Shown here piece after piece: positions 1 to 31,656 of a DNA stretch of 64,000 nt; position 1 is the stretch's first letter; each line of letters starts with the position of its first letter. A program made the translations under genes and the position numbers. This DNA is from Streptacidiphilus sp. PB12-B1b (GTDB taxonomy: Bacteria > Actinomycetota > Actinomycetes > Streptomycetales > Streptomycetaceae), in assembly GCF_014084125.1 (NCBI RefSeq), contig NZ_CP048405.1, forward strand, positions 4,216,001 to 4,280,000, in the 5' to 3' direction. The notes under the pieces were generated by a model that searched no databases, had not been told where the DNA came from, and saw nothing but the letters and a program-made list of their open reading frames with translations.

Positions 1-468
1 CCCCGCCTGGTACATCTCCCGGCGTCGGCGCGAGTCCACGGTGCTGGTCGCGGGTGTGAACTCGGGCAGGTCCAGCAGCGCCAGGACCTGATCGGCCGGG
101 TAGACCCGGACGTCGGGCAGATGGAAGGCGACCTCGGCGCGCTCGGCCGGACGGTCGTCCACGAACGCGATGGTGGTGTGGGCGAAGTTGAGCCGCTCGG
201 CGATCAGCCGCACCGACGCGGACTTCGCGCCCCAGCCGATCTGCGGCAGGACGAAGTACTCGGCGAGGCCGAGGGCCTCCAGCCGGGCCCAGGCGTGGTC
301 GTGGTCGTTGCGGCTGGCGACGGACTGCAGGATGCCCCGGGAGTCCAGCTCGACGACGACCTTGCGCACCTCCTCGGCCAGCCGCACCTCGCCGTCCTCC
401 AGCAGGGTGCCCTGCCAGAGCGTCTCGTCCAGATCCCACACCAGGCACTTGACCGTGGCGCCGCTCAT
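1..468 (-). CDS. FkbH-like HAD-superfamily protein, glyceryl-ACP formation (partial, C-terminus beyond left edge)
   Basis: Residues 1-156 are visible; family members are usually around 350 aa, so more than half lies outside the window. Near the N-terminus is the HAD nucleophile motif DLDET (DxDxT) followed by LWQGTLLEDG, and further on SVASRNDHD and VDDRPAERAEVAF, all typical of the FkbH group. These enzymes take 1,3-bisphosphoglycerate, move the phosphoglyceryl group to an acyl carrier protein and remove the phosphate, giving glyceryl-ACP, the first step towards methoxymalonyl-ACP. The ATG at 466-468 overlaps the TGA of the upstream acyl-CoA dehydrogenase gene (ATGA, 465-468), so the two are translationally coupled. 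The partner carrier is most likely the small ACP at 1615-1920. The family call is firm; the role in this pathway is inferred from context. Confidence 0.93.
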   Translation of the reverse strand, partial: MSGATVKCLVWDLDETLWQGTLLEDGEVRLAEEVRKVVVELDSRGILQSVASRNDHDHAWARLEALGLAEYFVLPQIGWGAKSASVRLIAERLNFAHTTIAFVDDRPAERAEVAFHLPDVRVYPADQVLALLDLPEFTPATSTVDSRRRREMYQAG

Positions 469-1622
469 GCCGTCCCCCCTTCCACGGGCCGGACGGCCCT
501 GCTGCCGACCGCTGACGTGCTTGCGCTGACGGCGTGTTGAGCGAGCATCAGCTGGCACAGCTCACTGCTCCCCTCGATGATCTCCATCAGTTTGGCGTCG
601 CGGTACGCCCGGGCCACCGCGTGGCCGTCGCGGGAGCCCGCGGAGGCGAGCACCTGCACGGCGGCTGCCGCGCCGGAGGCGGCCCGGGCGGCGCTGACGT
701 GCTTGGCCAGGACCGTCGCCACCACCTGGTCCGGGGAGCCCGAGTCCCAGCAGCGGCTGGCGTGCTCGCAGACCCGGCTGGCGACCTGCTCGGCCGCGTA
801 CAGTTCGGCCAGGTGGCGGGCGACCAGCTGGTGGTCGGCGAGCGGACGGCCGAACTGCTCGCGGGAGGCGGCGTGGCCGGTGGCCGCCGCCAGGCAGGCC
901 CGCAGGATGCCGACGCAGCCCCATGCCACCGACATCCGGCCGTACGCCAGGGCGGTGGTGACCAGCAGCGGCAGCGGCAGGCCGTAGCCGCCGAGCACCT
1001 GCCCGGCCGGCAGCCGGACCGAGTCCAGCCGGACGTCGGCGTGCCCGGCCGCCCGGCAGCCGAGCGGATCGGCGATCCGCTCCACGGTCACCCCCGGCGC
1101 CTCGGCCGGTACCAGGACGGCAGCGGCGCCGTCCTCGAAGTGCCCGAACACCAGCAGCAGATCGGCGTAGTGGGCGGCGGTCGCCCACGTCTTGCGGCCG
1201 TCGACCACCACCGAGCCGCCGTCGCGGCGGATCACCGTGCCCATCGCCGACAGGTCACTGCCCGCCTGCGGCTCGCTGAAGGCGACGGCCGCCAACTCCC
1301 CGCCGGTGAGCCGGGCGAGCCAGTCGGCCTGCTGCTGCCCGGTGCCGAAGCGCTGGATCGTCCAGGCCGCCATGCCCTGGGAGGTCATCACGCTGCGCAG
1401 GGAGCTGCACAGGCTGCCCACATGCGCGGTGTACTCGCCGCCGAGCAGGCTGCTCAGGCCCCAACCGCCGTACGGGACCGGGACTTCGGCGCACAGCCGA
1501 CCGTCCGCGCCCAGCTCGCGGAGCATGCCCAGCGGCAGCAGTCCGGTGCGGTCCCACTCCCCCGCCCGGTCGCCGACGCGTGCGCTGACCGAGGCGACGG
1601 CCTCGGCGAGGTCGTCACCCAC
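465..1622 (-). CDS. FkbI-like acyl-CoA dehydrogenase of methoxymalonyl-ACP pathway
   Basis: A 385-aa flavoprotein of normal length for the acyl-CoA dehydrogenase family. Visible signatures are FSEPQAGSDLSAM around residue 115 (flavin/substrate loop), the middle beta-domain with DPLGCRAAGHADV, and the C-terminal EIIEGSSELCQLML in the position of the family's usual EGTxxIQ motif. In the FK520-type pathway the FkbI homologue oxidises a three-carbon unit held on an ACP, on the way to hydroxymalonyl-ACP, rather than a fatty acyl-CoA. The start is GTG at 1620-1622. It overlaps the end of the ACP gene by 8 bases and is itself overlapped by the fkbH-like start, so the genes form a tightly coupled operon. 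Substrate is inferred from gene context, not from residues. Confidence 0.92.
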   Translation of the reverse strand: MGDDLAEAVASVSARVGDRAGEWDRTGLLPLGMLRELGADGRLCAEVPVPYGGWGLSSLLGGEYTAHVGSLCSSLRSVMTSQGMAAWTIQRFGTGQQQADWLARLTGGELAAVAFSEPQAGSDLSAMGTVIRRDGGSVVVDGRKTWATAAHYADLLLVFGHFEDGAAAVLVPAEAPGVTVERIADPLGCRAAGHADVRLDSVRLPAGQVLGGYGLPLPLLVTTALAYGRMSVAWGCVGILRACLAAATGHAASREQFGRPLADHQLVARHLAELYAAEQVASRVCEHASRCWDSGSPDQVVATVLAKHVSAARAASGAAAAVQVLASAGSRDGHAVARAYRDAKLMEIIEGSSELCQLMLAQHAVSASTSAVGSRAVRPVEGGTA

Positions 1623-1920
1623 CGAGGCCCTCCTGTGCGTCCGCCTGCCGCAGCCGGTGCACCAGGGCCGCCATCAGCCGCACCGTCCGGAAGTTGTCCA
1701 GGCGCAGGTCGGCGCCGCGGACGGCGATGCCGTACGCCTGCTCCAGATGGACGACGAGTTGCATGGCGAACAGTGAGGACAGGCCGCCTGCGCCGAACAG
1801 GTCGGTGTCGGCCTCCCAGGCGGAGCGGGTGTGCCCTTCGAGGAAGCCGAGCAGCTCGGTCTCGACCGGGTCGGGGGCGCCGAGCGGTTCGGCGAGCGGG
1901 GCGCTGTTCTGCGTGGTCAT
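1615..1920 (-). CDS. Free-standing acyl carrier protein (FkbJ-like) for methoxymalonyl extender
   Basis: A 101-aa protein with the phosphopantetheine attachment motif in GGLSSLFAMQL (residues about 44-54), with Ser as the attachment residue in the position of the DSL motif of PKS carriers. An acidic helix 1 region and the C-terminal helix fit a discrete ACP. It probably carries the three-carbon unit through loading (FkbH-like), oxidation (FkbI- and FkbK-like) and O-methylation, and then delivers methoxymalonyl directly to the AT domains of modules 5 and 11; methoxymalonyl units are used as ACP thioesters, not CoA thioesters. ATG at 1918-1920; the stop at 1615-1617 overlaps the downstream acyl-CoA dehydrogenase start. 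A gap of 78 bases separates it from the upstream dehydrogenase gene. Confidence 0.92.
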   Translation of the reverse strand: MTTQNSAPLAEPLGAPDPVETELLGFLEGHTRSAWEADTDLFGAGGLSSLFAMQLVVHLEQAYGIAVRGADLRLDNFRTVRLMAALVHRLRQADAQEGLGG

Positions 1921-1998
1921 GGCAGTCTCCTCGATAGGTGTCGCGGGGTTCGCGGGCGCGGTGCGTGCTCTTGCGCGCGGTGGGCGTGGTGCGTGCGG

Positions 1999-2874
1999 TC
2001 AGCGGTAGTCGTAGAAGCCGGAGCCCGTCTTGCGGCCGTGGCGGCCCTCGGCCACCAGCCGCACCAGCAGGTCGCAGGGGCGGCAGCCTTCGTCGCCGGT
2101 GCGCTCGTAGAGGACTTGGAGCGAGTCGACGAGGTTGTCGATGCCGATCAGGTCGGCGGTGCGCAACGGCCCGGTGGGGTGCCCCAGGCAGCCCTGCATC
2201 AGGGCGTCCACCGCCTCGGCCGTGGCGGTGCCCTGCTGCACCACCCGGGCGGCGTCGTTGATCATGGGGTGCAGGATGCGGCTGGTGACGAAGCCCGGCG
2301 CGTCCCTGACCACCACGGCCTCCCGGCGCAGCGCGGCCAGCAGACCCACGGCCGCCTGCAGGGCGGCCTCGCCGGTCCTGGCACCGCGGATCACCTCGGC
2401 GGTGCGGATCAGGTACGGCGGGTTCATGAAGTGGGTGCCGATCAGCTCCTCCGGGCGCTGGACCGCGCCTGCCAGCTCGTCCACCGGGATGGAGGAGGTG
2501 TTGGTCACCAGCAGCGTGCCGGGTCGGGCCAGGGCGGAGACCTCGGCCAGCACCTTGGTCTTGGTCTCGGCGCTCTCGGTGACGGCCTCGACGACGGCCG
2601 TGGCCCGGGCGGCCGGGTCGAGGACGGTCCCGGTGGACAGCTCACCCTCGGGGACGCCGGGCGGCAGCGCGCCCATCAGCTGGGCCAGCCGCAATTCACC
2701 GGCGATCAGGCTGCGGGCCCGTTCGAGCCGTTCGTGGTCGACGTCGACCAGGTGGACCGGCAGGCCGTGGCCGAGGGCCAGGGCGGTGATGCCGACGCCC
2801 ATCACACCCGCGCCCAGGACGGCGAGGGTGTGCGGCGGCGGGGTCGGGGGGTCGTGGCGCGGCGCGGTGGTCAT
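1999..2874 (-). CDS. FkbK-like 3-hydroxyacyl-CoA dehydrogenase family protein
   Basis: A 291-aa NAD-dependent dehydrogenase. The N-terminal Rossmann motif GAGVMGVG lies at about residues 20-27 and is followed by the acidic residue pair of VDVD, which binds the adenosine ribose. NTSSIPVDELA and THFMNPPYL are typical of the hydroxyacyl-CoA dehydrogenase active-site region, and the C-terminal helical domain ends in GSGFYDY. In methoxymalonyl-ACP pathways this enzyme oxidises the glyceryl group on the ACP. The ATG at 2872-2874 is chosen over longer upstream reading because AAGGAG lies just upstream (about 2880-2885) and the Rossmann fold starts soon after it. It follows the last PKS gene by only 11 bases, so it is in the same transcript. 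Confidence 0.93.
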   Translation of the reverse strand: MTTAPRHDPPTPPPHTLAVLGAGVMGVGITALALGHGLPVHLVDVDHERLERARSLIAGELRLAQLMGALPPGVPEGELSTGTVLDPAARATAVVEAVTESAETKTKVLAEVSALARPGTLLVTNTSSIPVDELAGAVQRPEELIGTHFMNPPYLIRTAEVIRGARTGEAALQAAVGLLAALRREAVVVRDAPGFVTSRILHPMINDAARVVQQGTATAEAVDALMQGCLGHPTGPLRTADLIGIDNLVDSLQVLYERTGDEGCRPCDLLVRLVAEGRHGRKTGSGFYDYR

Positions 2875-2885
2875 CCGGCGCTCCT

Positions 2886-5800
2886 TCACGGGTTCGGGTG
2901 CGGGTTGCGGGCGGGTGCGGTGGGCGCGGTGGTCGGGACGACGGTCCCGATCCAGTCGGCGACGGCCCGGCCGGTGGTCCCGACATGCTGTTCCATGATC
3001 GAGAAGTGGTCCCCGGGGACGTCCAGCACGGTGTGCGCGGACGGCCAGGACGAGCGCCACTCCCCGGCCTCGGCCGAGGGCCGCCCGAGCGGGGTGGTGG
3101 CGCGGACCAGCAGCACCGGTGCCCGGACGGCGGGCGGCTGCCAGTCGTCCAGCAGCCGGAAGTAGCGGCCCATGGCGGTCAGCCGGGTGCCGTCCATCGG
3201 CGCGGCCCGCTCCTCCCGGGCGAACATGCCGCCCAGCAGGACGTCATTGAACTGGGTGATGCCCTGGTTGTCGTTGAGGTAGGTGTCCAGCAGCACCACG
3301 GCGGCCGGCCCCTCGCCGAGAGCCTCCAACTCGGCGGCGACGCCATGTGCGAGCGTGCCCCCGGAGGACGATCCCAGCAGCACCAGCCTTTCGCCCGGAT
3401 GCTCTTGACGCAACGTCAGAGCTTGCAGCCGCAGCAGGGCCCGCATGTCGGCGGGCAGTTGCTGCTCGGGGTGAAGCCGGGCGCGTCCAGGGCGCTGACG
3501 CCGTAGCGGTCCCGGAGGCAGGCGGCGAACCGGGCGTACTGGTGCGCGCCGCCCAGGGCGACGATGGAGCCGAAGCAGACCACGACCGGAGCGTCGTCGC
3601 GTGCGTGGATGCGCAGCAGTTGCGGAGCGCCGCCGGACGCCAACAGCTCCTCGGCGTGCTGGAACTGCGGCCTCAGGGCGGAGGCGCTCTTGAGCAGTGC
3701 GATGCCCTCGTCGGTCCTGCCCAGCAGGCACGCCTGCCGGAACAGCACGCTCACCGGATCGCCCTCCGGCACCGCGATCGGCGCGGCCGGTTCCGCAAGC
3801 GCGGCGGTCGCGGGGGTCGGGTCCGTGCCGGTGCCCGGCGCCGCGCCCGGGTCGGAGCCCCGGTCGGGTTCGGCGGCCAGCGCCGCCGCCAGCAGCCCGG
3901 CCAGCCGGGCCGGGGTGCCGCTGTCCAGCACCGCCGAGGGGCGCAGCCGCAGGCCGGTGGCGGTGCCCAGGCGGTTGCGCAGTTCCACGGCGGTGAGCGA
4001 GTCGAAGCCGACGGCCAGGAAGGCCGTGGTCTCCGGCATGGCCTCCGCCGCCCCGTGCCCGAGGACCGCCGCCGCTTCGGCGCAGACCAGCTCCCGCAGC
4101 AGCCGCTCGCGCTGCTCCGGGTCGGCGGCGGTGAGCCGCTGCCGCAGTCGACCGGTGTCGGCCGCCGGCGCCGGGCGGGCCCGGACCAGTAGCCGCAGCA
4201 GCGCGGGCACGGCCTGGTCGCGGTAGGCGGTCGGCTCCAGTTGGACCGGGACGGCCAGCGCCCGCTCCGAGCCGACGGCGGCGTCGAAGAGGGCGGTGCC
4301 CTCGGCGTCGGTCAGGCCCCGGACTCCGCTTCGGGCCATCCGGTTCCGGTCGGCCTCGGCCAGCTCCGAAGTCAGCCCGCTGCGCTGCTCCCACAGGCCC
4401 CAGGCCAGCGAGGTCCCGGGGAGCCCCTGGCGTCGCCTGGTCGCGGCCAGCGCGTCCAGGGCGGCATTGGCCGCGGCGTACGCGGACTGCCCGGCGCTGC
4501 CGAGGACACCGGCGGCCGAGGAGTACAGCACGAACGCGGTCAGCCCGGCGTCCCGTGTCAGTGCGTGCAGATGCCAGGCGGCGTCGAGCTTGGGCCGAAG
4601 CACGCCGCGCAGCCGCTCCGGCGTCAGTGACTCCAGCAGGCCGTCGTCCAGCGCCCCGGCGGTGTGCACCACCGCCCGCAGCGGATGCTCGGCGGGAACG
4701 GCCGCCAGCGCCGCCGTCAATTGTTGACGGTCCGTCACATCACAGACGGCCATGGTGGTCCGGGCGCCCAGCGCGGCCAGCTCGGCCATCAGCGCGGTTC
4801 CGCCCTCGGCCTCCGGTCCGCGCCGGCTCAGGACCAGCAGCCGGCGTACGCCGTGCTCGGTGACCAGGTGCCGGGCCAGCACCGAGGCCAGCGTCCCGCC
4901 GCCGCTCAGCAGCACCGTCCCCTCCGGGCCGAACGGTGGCGGCGATGCGGGTGCGGGTTGCGGCCGGACCAGCCGGGCCGCATACAACGCGCCCTTTCGG
5001 AGCGCCAGTTGCGGCTCATCGGAGGCGAGCACAGCGGGCAGGACGGTAGCGGTGTCCTCCGGTCCGTCGGTGTCCAGCAGGACGAAACGGCCGGGGTGCT
5101 CCAGCTGGGCGGCCCGCAGCAGGCCCCAGACAGCCGCCGCGCCGAGGTCGAGCGGCTGCTCCCCCAGGTCGGCGGCGCCCCGGGTGAGCACCACCAGCGG
5201 GGTGTGCGCGTACCGGTCGTCGGCCAGCCAGCCCTGCACCCGGGCGAGCACGGAGGCCACCGCGGCGTGCACCGCCTCGGGGGTGTCGCCGTCCCGGGCA
5301 GCGAGGGCCGGGCAGGGCATCAGCACGGCGTCCGGCACCGGGCCGGGGGCCGGACGCAGCGGCTCGGCGGGGAAGTTCGGCGGCAGCAGTCGTCCGCCCT
5401 GGTCGGGGCGGTCGGGTCGGCCCGGTTGTCCGTCCGGTTCGGCGAGCAGGCCCCAGCGGACGACCGGGCACGGGCCGGTCGGGGCAGGCACCGGCGTCCA
5501 GTCCAGGTGGAACAGGGAGTCGGCGGGCAGCCGCAGCGAGGCGGGCGACGCGGCGCGCAGTTCCAGCGAGCCGACGGCGGCGACCGGGCGGCCCTCGGGG
5601 TCGGTGATCCGCACGGTGACGGCGTCCGGGCCGTCGGAGCGCAGGCGTACCCGGAGCGCCGTTGCGGGCGTGGGCTCGATCGTCGTCCGGTTCCAGGAGA
5701 ACGGCAGCGGCACGCCCCCGCCGTCCTGCCCGGCCTGGCCCTGGCCCGCCTGGCGCAGCCCGGTGATCTGCAGCGCGGCGTCCAGCAGCGCCGGGTGCAC

Positions 5801-8800
5801 GGCGAAGCGGTCCCGGCCCGGCAGCGCCGACGGCAGCGCCACCTCGGCGCAGAGCTCGCCGTCGCCGCCGCGCCAGGCGGCGCGCAGGCCCCGGAACGCC
5901 GGGCCGTACTGCACGCCCCTGGCCTCCAGCAGCTGGTACAGCCCGTCCACGTCCAGCGGGGACGCCCCCGGCGGCGGCCACGCGCCCGGATCGACCGGGA
6001 GCGGTGCGCCGGGGGCGGCGAGCGTGCCGCCCGCGTGGCGGGTCCACGGCCGGTCCGGCTCGGCGTCCTCGGGCCGGGAGTGGAACGCGACCGGGCGCTG
6101 CCCGGAGCCGTTGTCCGGCCCGACCAGCAGCCGCAGCTGGACGGCCCGGTCGGCGCCGCCGGGCAGCAGCAGCGGCGCGGCCAGAGTCAGCTCCTCGACC
6201 AGCGGGCAGCCGAGCCGGCGTCCGGCGTGCGCCGCCATCTCCAGGAACGCCACGCCGGGCAGCAGGACCGTGCCCGCCACCGCGTGGTCGACCAGCCAGG
6301 GGTGCTCGGCGGCCGACAGCCGCCCGGTGAACAGCGTCCCCGCGGCGTCCGGCAGGGCCACGGCCGCGCCCAGCAACGGATGATCGGCACCCTCCTGACC
6401 TGCGGATTTCGGGTCGCCCCCGGCCGGGGTGGCGTCCAGCCAGAAGCGCTGCCGCTGGAAGGCGTAGGTGGGCAGCTCCACCCGGCGGGCACCGCTGCCG
6501 GTGAACAGCGGCTCCCAGTCCACCGGCAGCCCGTGGGCCTGGGCCGCGCCCAGCGACAGCAGCAGCCGCCGCAGGTCGCCCTCCGCGCGGCGCAGCGTCT
6601 CGACCGCGACGGTGTCGGACGCCCCGGCGTCGGCGGCCGTGTCCTCGACCCCGAACAGCAGCGTGGGGTGCGGGCTGACCTCGACGAACGTACGGTGACC
6701 GGCCTCGAGCAGGCGCTGCACGGCGTCCCGGAAGCGTACGGCCTGCCGCAGGTTGCGGTACCAGTAGTCGGGTCCGAGCCCGGCCGGGTCGATCCAGTCC
6801 GCGTCGACGGTGGACATCATCGGCACGGCCGCCGCCCGGGGGGCGATACCGGCCAGCGAGGCGTGCAGGCCCTCCCGGACGGCCTCCACACCGCCGCAGT
6901 GGGAGGCGTGGTCGACCACCATCCGCCAGGCCATCACACCGTCCTCGGTGAGTTCGTCCACCAGCCTCCCGACGGCCTCGCCGGAACCGGCCACCACGAC
7001 CACCCGCGGCCCGTTCACCGCCGCGACGGTGAGCTCCTCCGGGCGGCCCCGGAGCCGGGCCTCGACCTCCTCGACGGACATCATCACCGTGGCCATACCG
7101 CCACCGGGCAGGCCTGCCAGGGCCAGACTGCGCCGCACCACGATCCGGGCGGCGTCCTCCAGCGACAGCACACCGGCGACGCAGGCCGCCGCCACCTCGC
7201 CCTGGCTGTGCCCGACCACCGCCGCCGGTTCCACACCGTGGCTGCGCCACACCGCTGCCAGCGACACCATCACCGCGAACAGCGTGGGCTGCAACACCTC
7301 GACCCGGTCCAGCGAGGGCGCGCCGGGCTCGGCGCGCAGCACGGCCGAGGGCGACCAGTCGAGGTACGGTGCCAGCGCGCGATCGCAGTCGGCCAGCTGC
7401 CGGGCGAACGCCGGGCAGGAGTCCAGGAGTTCGGCGCCCATGCCGGGCCACTGCGCGCCCAGCCCGGGGAAGACGAAGACGGCCCTGCGCCCGCCCTGCG
7501 GAGCGGTTCCGCGCAGCACGGCCGGGGCGTTCTCCCCCCGCGACAGGGCGGCGAGGGCATCGAGGAGTTCGTCGCGCTCCTCGCCGACCAGGACGGCCCG
7601 CTCGGCGAAGCGCGACCGGCCACGGGCCAGCGAGACGGCGATGTCGATCGGCCGCGCGCCGGGATCGGCCAGCACCTGGGCGTGCAGCGCCGCCGCCTGG
7701 CCGCGCAGCGCGGCGCCGGTCCGGGCCGACAGCTGCCACGCCACCGGGCCGCAGCACCAGGATTCGTGGTCGGGCTCAGCCTCGGGTTCGGCGGCGGACT
7801 CCAGGATCACGTGGGCGTTGGTGCCGCTCGCGCCGAAGGAGGAGACCCCGGCCCGGCGCGGCCGACCGCTCGGCGGCCACGGCGTCGCCTCGGTGAGCAG
7901 CGACACCGCGCCCTCGCTCCAGTCCACCTGCGTGGAGGGACGGTCGATGTGCAGCGACCTGGGCAGCAGGCCGTTCCGCATGGCCAGCACGGTCTTGATC
8001 ACTCCGCCCACCCCGGCCGCGGCTTGAGTGTGCGTCAGATTGGACTTGAGCGAGCCGACCAGCAACGGCCTTGCGGCAGGCCGCTCCTGGCCGTAGACGG
8101 CGAGCAGCGCCTGCGCCTCGATCGGATCGCCCAGAACCGTGCCGGTGCCGTGCGCCTCCACCGCGTCCACCTCGGCCGGGGTGAGCCCGGCCTGCCGCAA
8201 CGCCTGACGGATGACCCGCTGTTGGGCCGGGCCGTTGGGCGCGGTCATGCCGTTGCTGGCGCCGTCCTGGTTGACGGCGGAGCCCCGGACCACGGCCAGT
8301 ACCGGATGGCCGTTGCGGCGGGCGTCCGACAGCCGCTCCAACAGCAGCAGGCCGACGCCCTCGCCGAAGCCCGCGCCGTCGGCGGCATCGGAGAAGGACT
8401 TGCTGCGCCCGTCCGGTGCCAGGCCGCGCTGCCGGCTGAAACCGACGTACATCCCCGGGGTGGACATCACGGTCACCCCTCCGGCGAGCGCCAGCGTGGC
8501 GTCACCGGCGCGCAGCGCCTGGCAGGCGAGGTGGACGGCGACCAGCGAGGAGGAGCAGGCGGTGTCCAGGGTCACCGCCGGGCCCTCCAGCCCCAACAGG
8601 TAGGCGATCCGCCCGGAGGCCACGCTGGCGATGCTGCCCGTGCCGAGGAACCCCTCCAGCTCGTCAGGGACGTGGCCGAGCCGGGAGGCGTACTCGCTGT
8701 AGATGACGCCCGCGTACACCCCGGTCCGGGTGCCGCGCAGCGTCAGCGGATCGATCCCGGCACGCTCGACCACCTCCCAGGCGACCTCCAGCAGCAGCCG

Positions 8801-9080
8801 CTGCTGCGGGTCCATGGCCAGCGCCTCGCGCGGCGAGATACCGAAGAAGCCCGGGTCGAAACCGAAGGCGTCCTGTAGGAAGCCGCCCTCCCGGACGTAG
8901 AAGGTGCCGGGCGTGTCGGCCTCGGCGTCGAAGCGTCCGCCGACGTCCCAGCCCCGGTCGGCGGGGAAGGCCGACACCGCGTCCTGCTCCTTGACCAGCA
9001 GCTCCCACAGCTCCTCGGGGGTGCGCACGCCGCCGGGGTAGCGGCAGCCCATCGCCACCACGGCGATCGGCTCCCGGGCG
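2886..9080 (-). other. PKS module 11: KS-AT-DH-KR-ACP-TE (predicted methoxymalonyl)
   Basis: KS about 9080-7800, AT 7470-6560, DH 6380-5540, KR 4925-4230, ACP around 4000, TE 3600-2886. The AT signature is HASH (6899-6910) instead of YASH or HAFH, which fits a methoxymalonyl unit and the adjacent extender genes; expected product feature is the 2-methoxy 2,3-alkene of bafilomycin. The KR has an LDD motif (B-type) and intact catalytic Ser, Tyr and Asn, but its nucleotide-binding loop is unusual (see findings). Confidence 0.85.
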
Positions 9081-9175
9081 TCGTCGAGCAGTTGCCGGTT
9101 CTCCTGGCGCAGGCGCTGGTTGTCCAGCAGCGAGGCGCGCAGGGCCGCGACCACCTGGTCGGTCTGCGTGGGCAT
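2886..9175 (-). CDS. bafAV: Type I polyketide synthase E: module 11 plus thioesterase (bafAV-like), one apparent frameshift
   Basis: After correcting one missing base at 3468-3471 the protein is 2096 aa: N-terminal coiled-coil docking segment (1-30), KS11 (about 32-460, Cys in DTACSSS), AT11 (565-870, GHSQGE and the unusual VDHASH), DH11 (930-1210, canonical [10 protein letters not shown]), KR11 (1415-1650), ACP11 (about 1700-1760, GFDSL) and thioesterase (1850-2090; Ser in GSSSGG, Asp in LLDTY, His in [10 protein letters not shown]). The TE would release and cyclise the chain. As sequenced, the main frame ends at 3416 inside the TE, and the rest of the TE lies in another frame down to 2886. 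The ATG at 9173-9175 is preceded by GAAGGGA and begins the docking helix. The bafAV name rests on module logic; the TE-PKS call is certain. Confidence 0.93.
3468..3471. other. Apparent single-base deletion (frameshift) inside thioesterase of PKS E
   Basis: The coding strand reads ACCCCGAGCAGCAACTG here. With one extra C or G the frame continues as [10 protein letters not shown] and on through the TE catalytic triad; without it translation stops at 3416. The plus strand has a GGGG run at this point. Protein homology on both sides is clearly TE, so one base has been lost, either in the genome or in the sequencing. Confidence 0.85.
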
Positions 9176-9215
9176 GGTCGTCCCTTCGTGCTGCTTCGGG
9201 GCCTGCTGCTTCGGG

Positions 9216-19553
<10,338 letters not shown>

Positions 19554-19608
19554 CGGATACCGCCGCCTTCGAGGTGTGGATTGCCGTGGGGTGTGGTCGG
19601 GGCGGAGG

Positions 19609-31554
<11,946 letters not shown>

Positions 31555-31656
31555 TGCTCGTCACCTTGCTCGTCACCTGGTCCGTGCCTCGGTTCATGGC
31601 TGGGTTCGTCGCGGGCGTCATTGCGGGGGTCGTCGCGGGGGTCGGGACCGGGGCGG
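31555..31656. other. Gap between PKS B and C with Pro/Ala/Thr-type codon repeat
   Basis: The 102 bases contain short degenerate repeats (gtcgcgggggtc and cgtcacctt/cgtcacctg types). On the minus strand a GTG overlapping the gene B stop opens a 38-codon frame reading [16 protein letters not shown] and on to 31544, overlapping the start of gene C. It also holds the gene C ribosome site AAGGTG. No recognised domain; probably a spacer, possibly a coupling leader. Confidence 0.5.

Noticed and set aside
1-2874. FK506/FK520 or geldanamycin-type cluster because of the fkbH-K homologues
   Set aside because: Those four genes occur in many clusters with methoxymalonyl units; the module order, the AT-ACP loading and the TE ending do not fit FK506 (no lysine-derived unit or NRPS) or ansamycins (no AHBA loading or amide synthase).
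2875-3060. Longer N-terminus for the FkbK-like dehydrogenase
   Set aside because: The extension is Arg/Pro-rich shadow of the TE; AAGGAG precedes the ATG at 2872-2874.
2886-4394. A separate stand-alone thioesterase gene starting near 4394
   Set aside because: Its first two thirds are nonsense opposite-frame reading of KR11-ACP11; only the last part is TE, and it continues the PKS E frame after one missing base.
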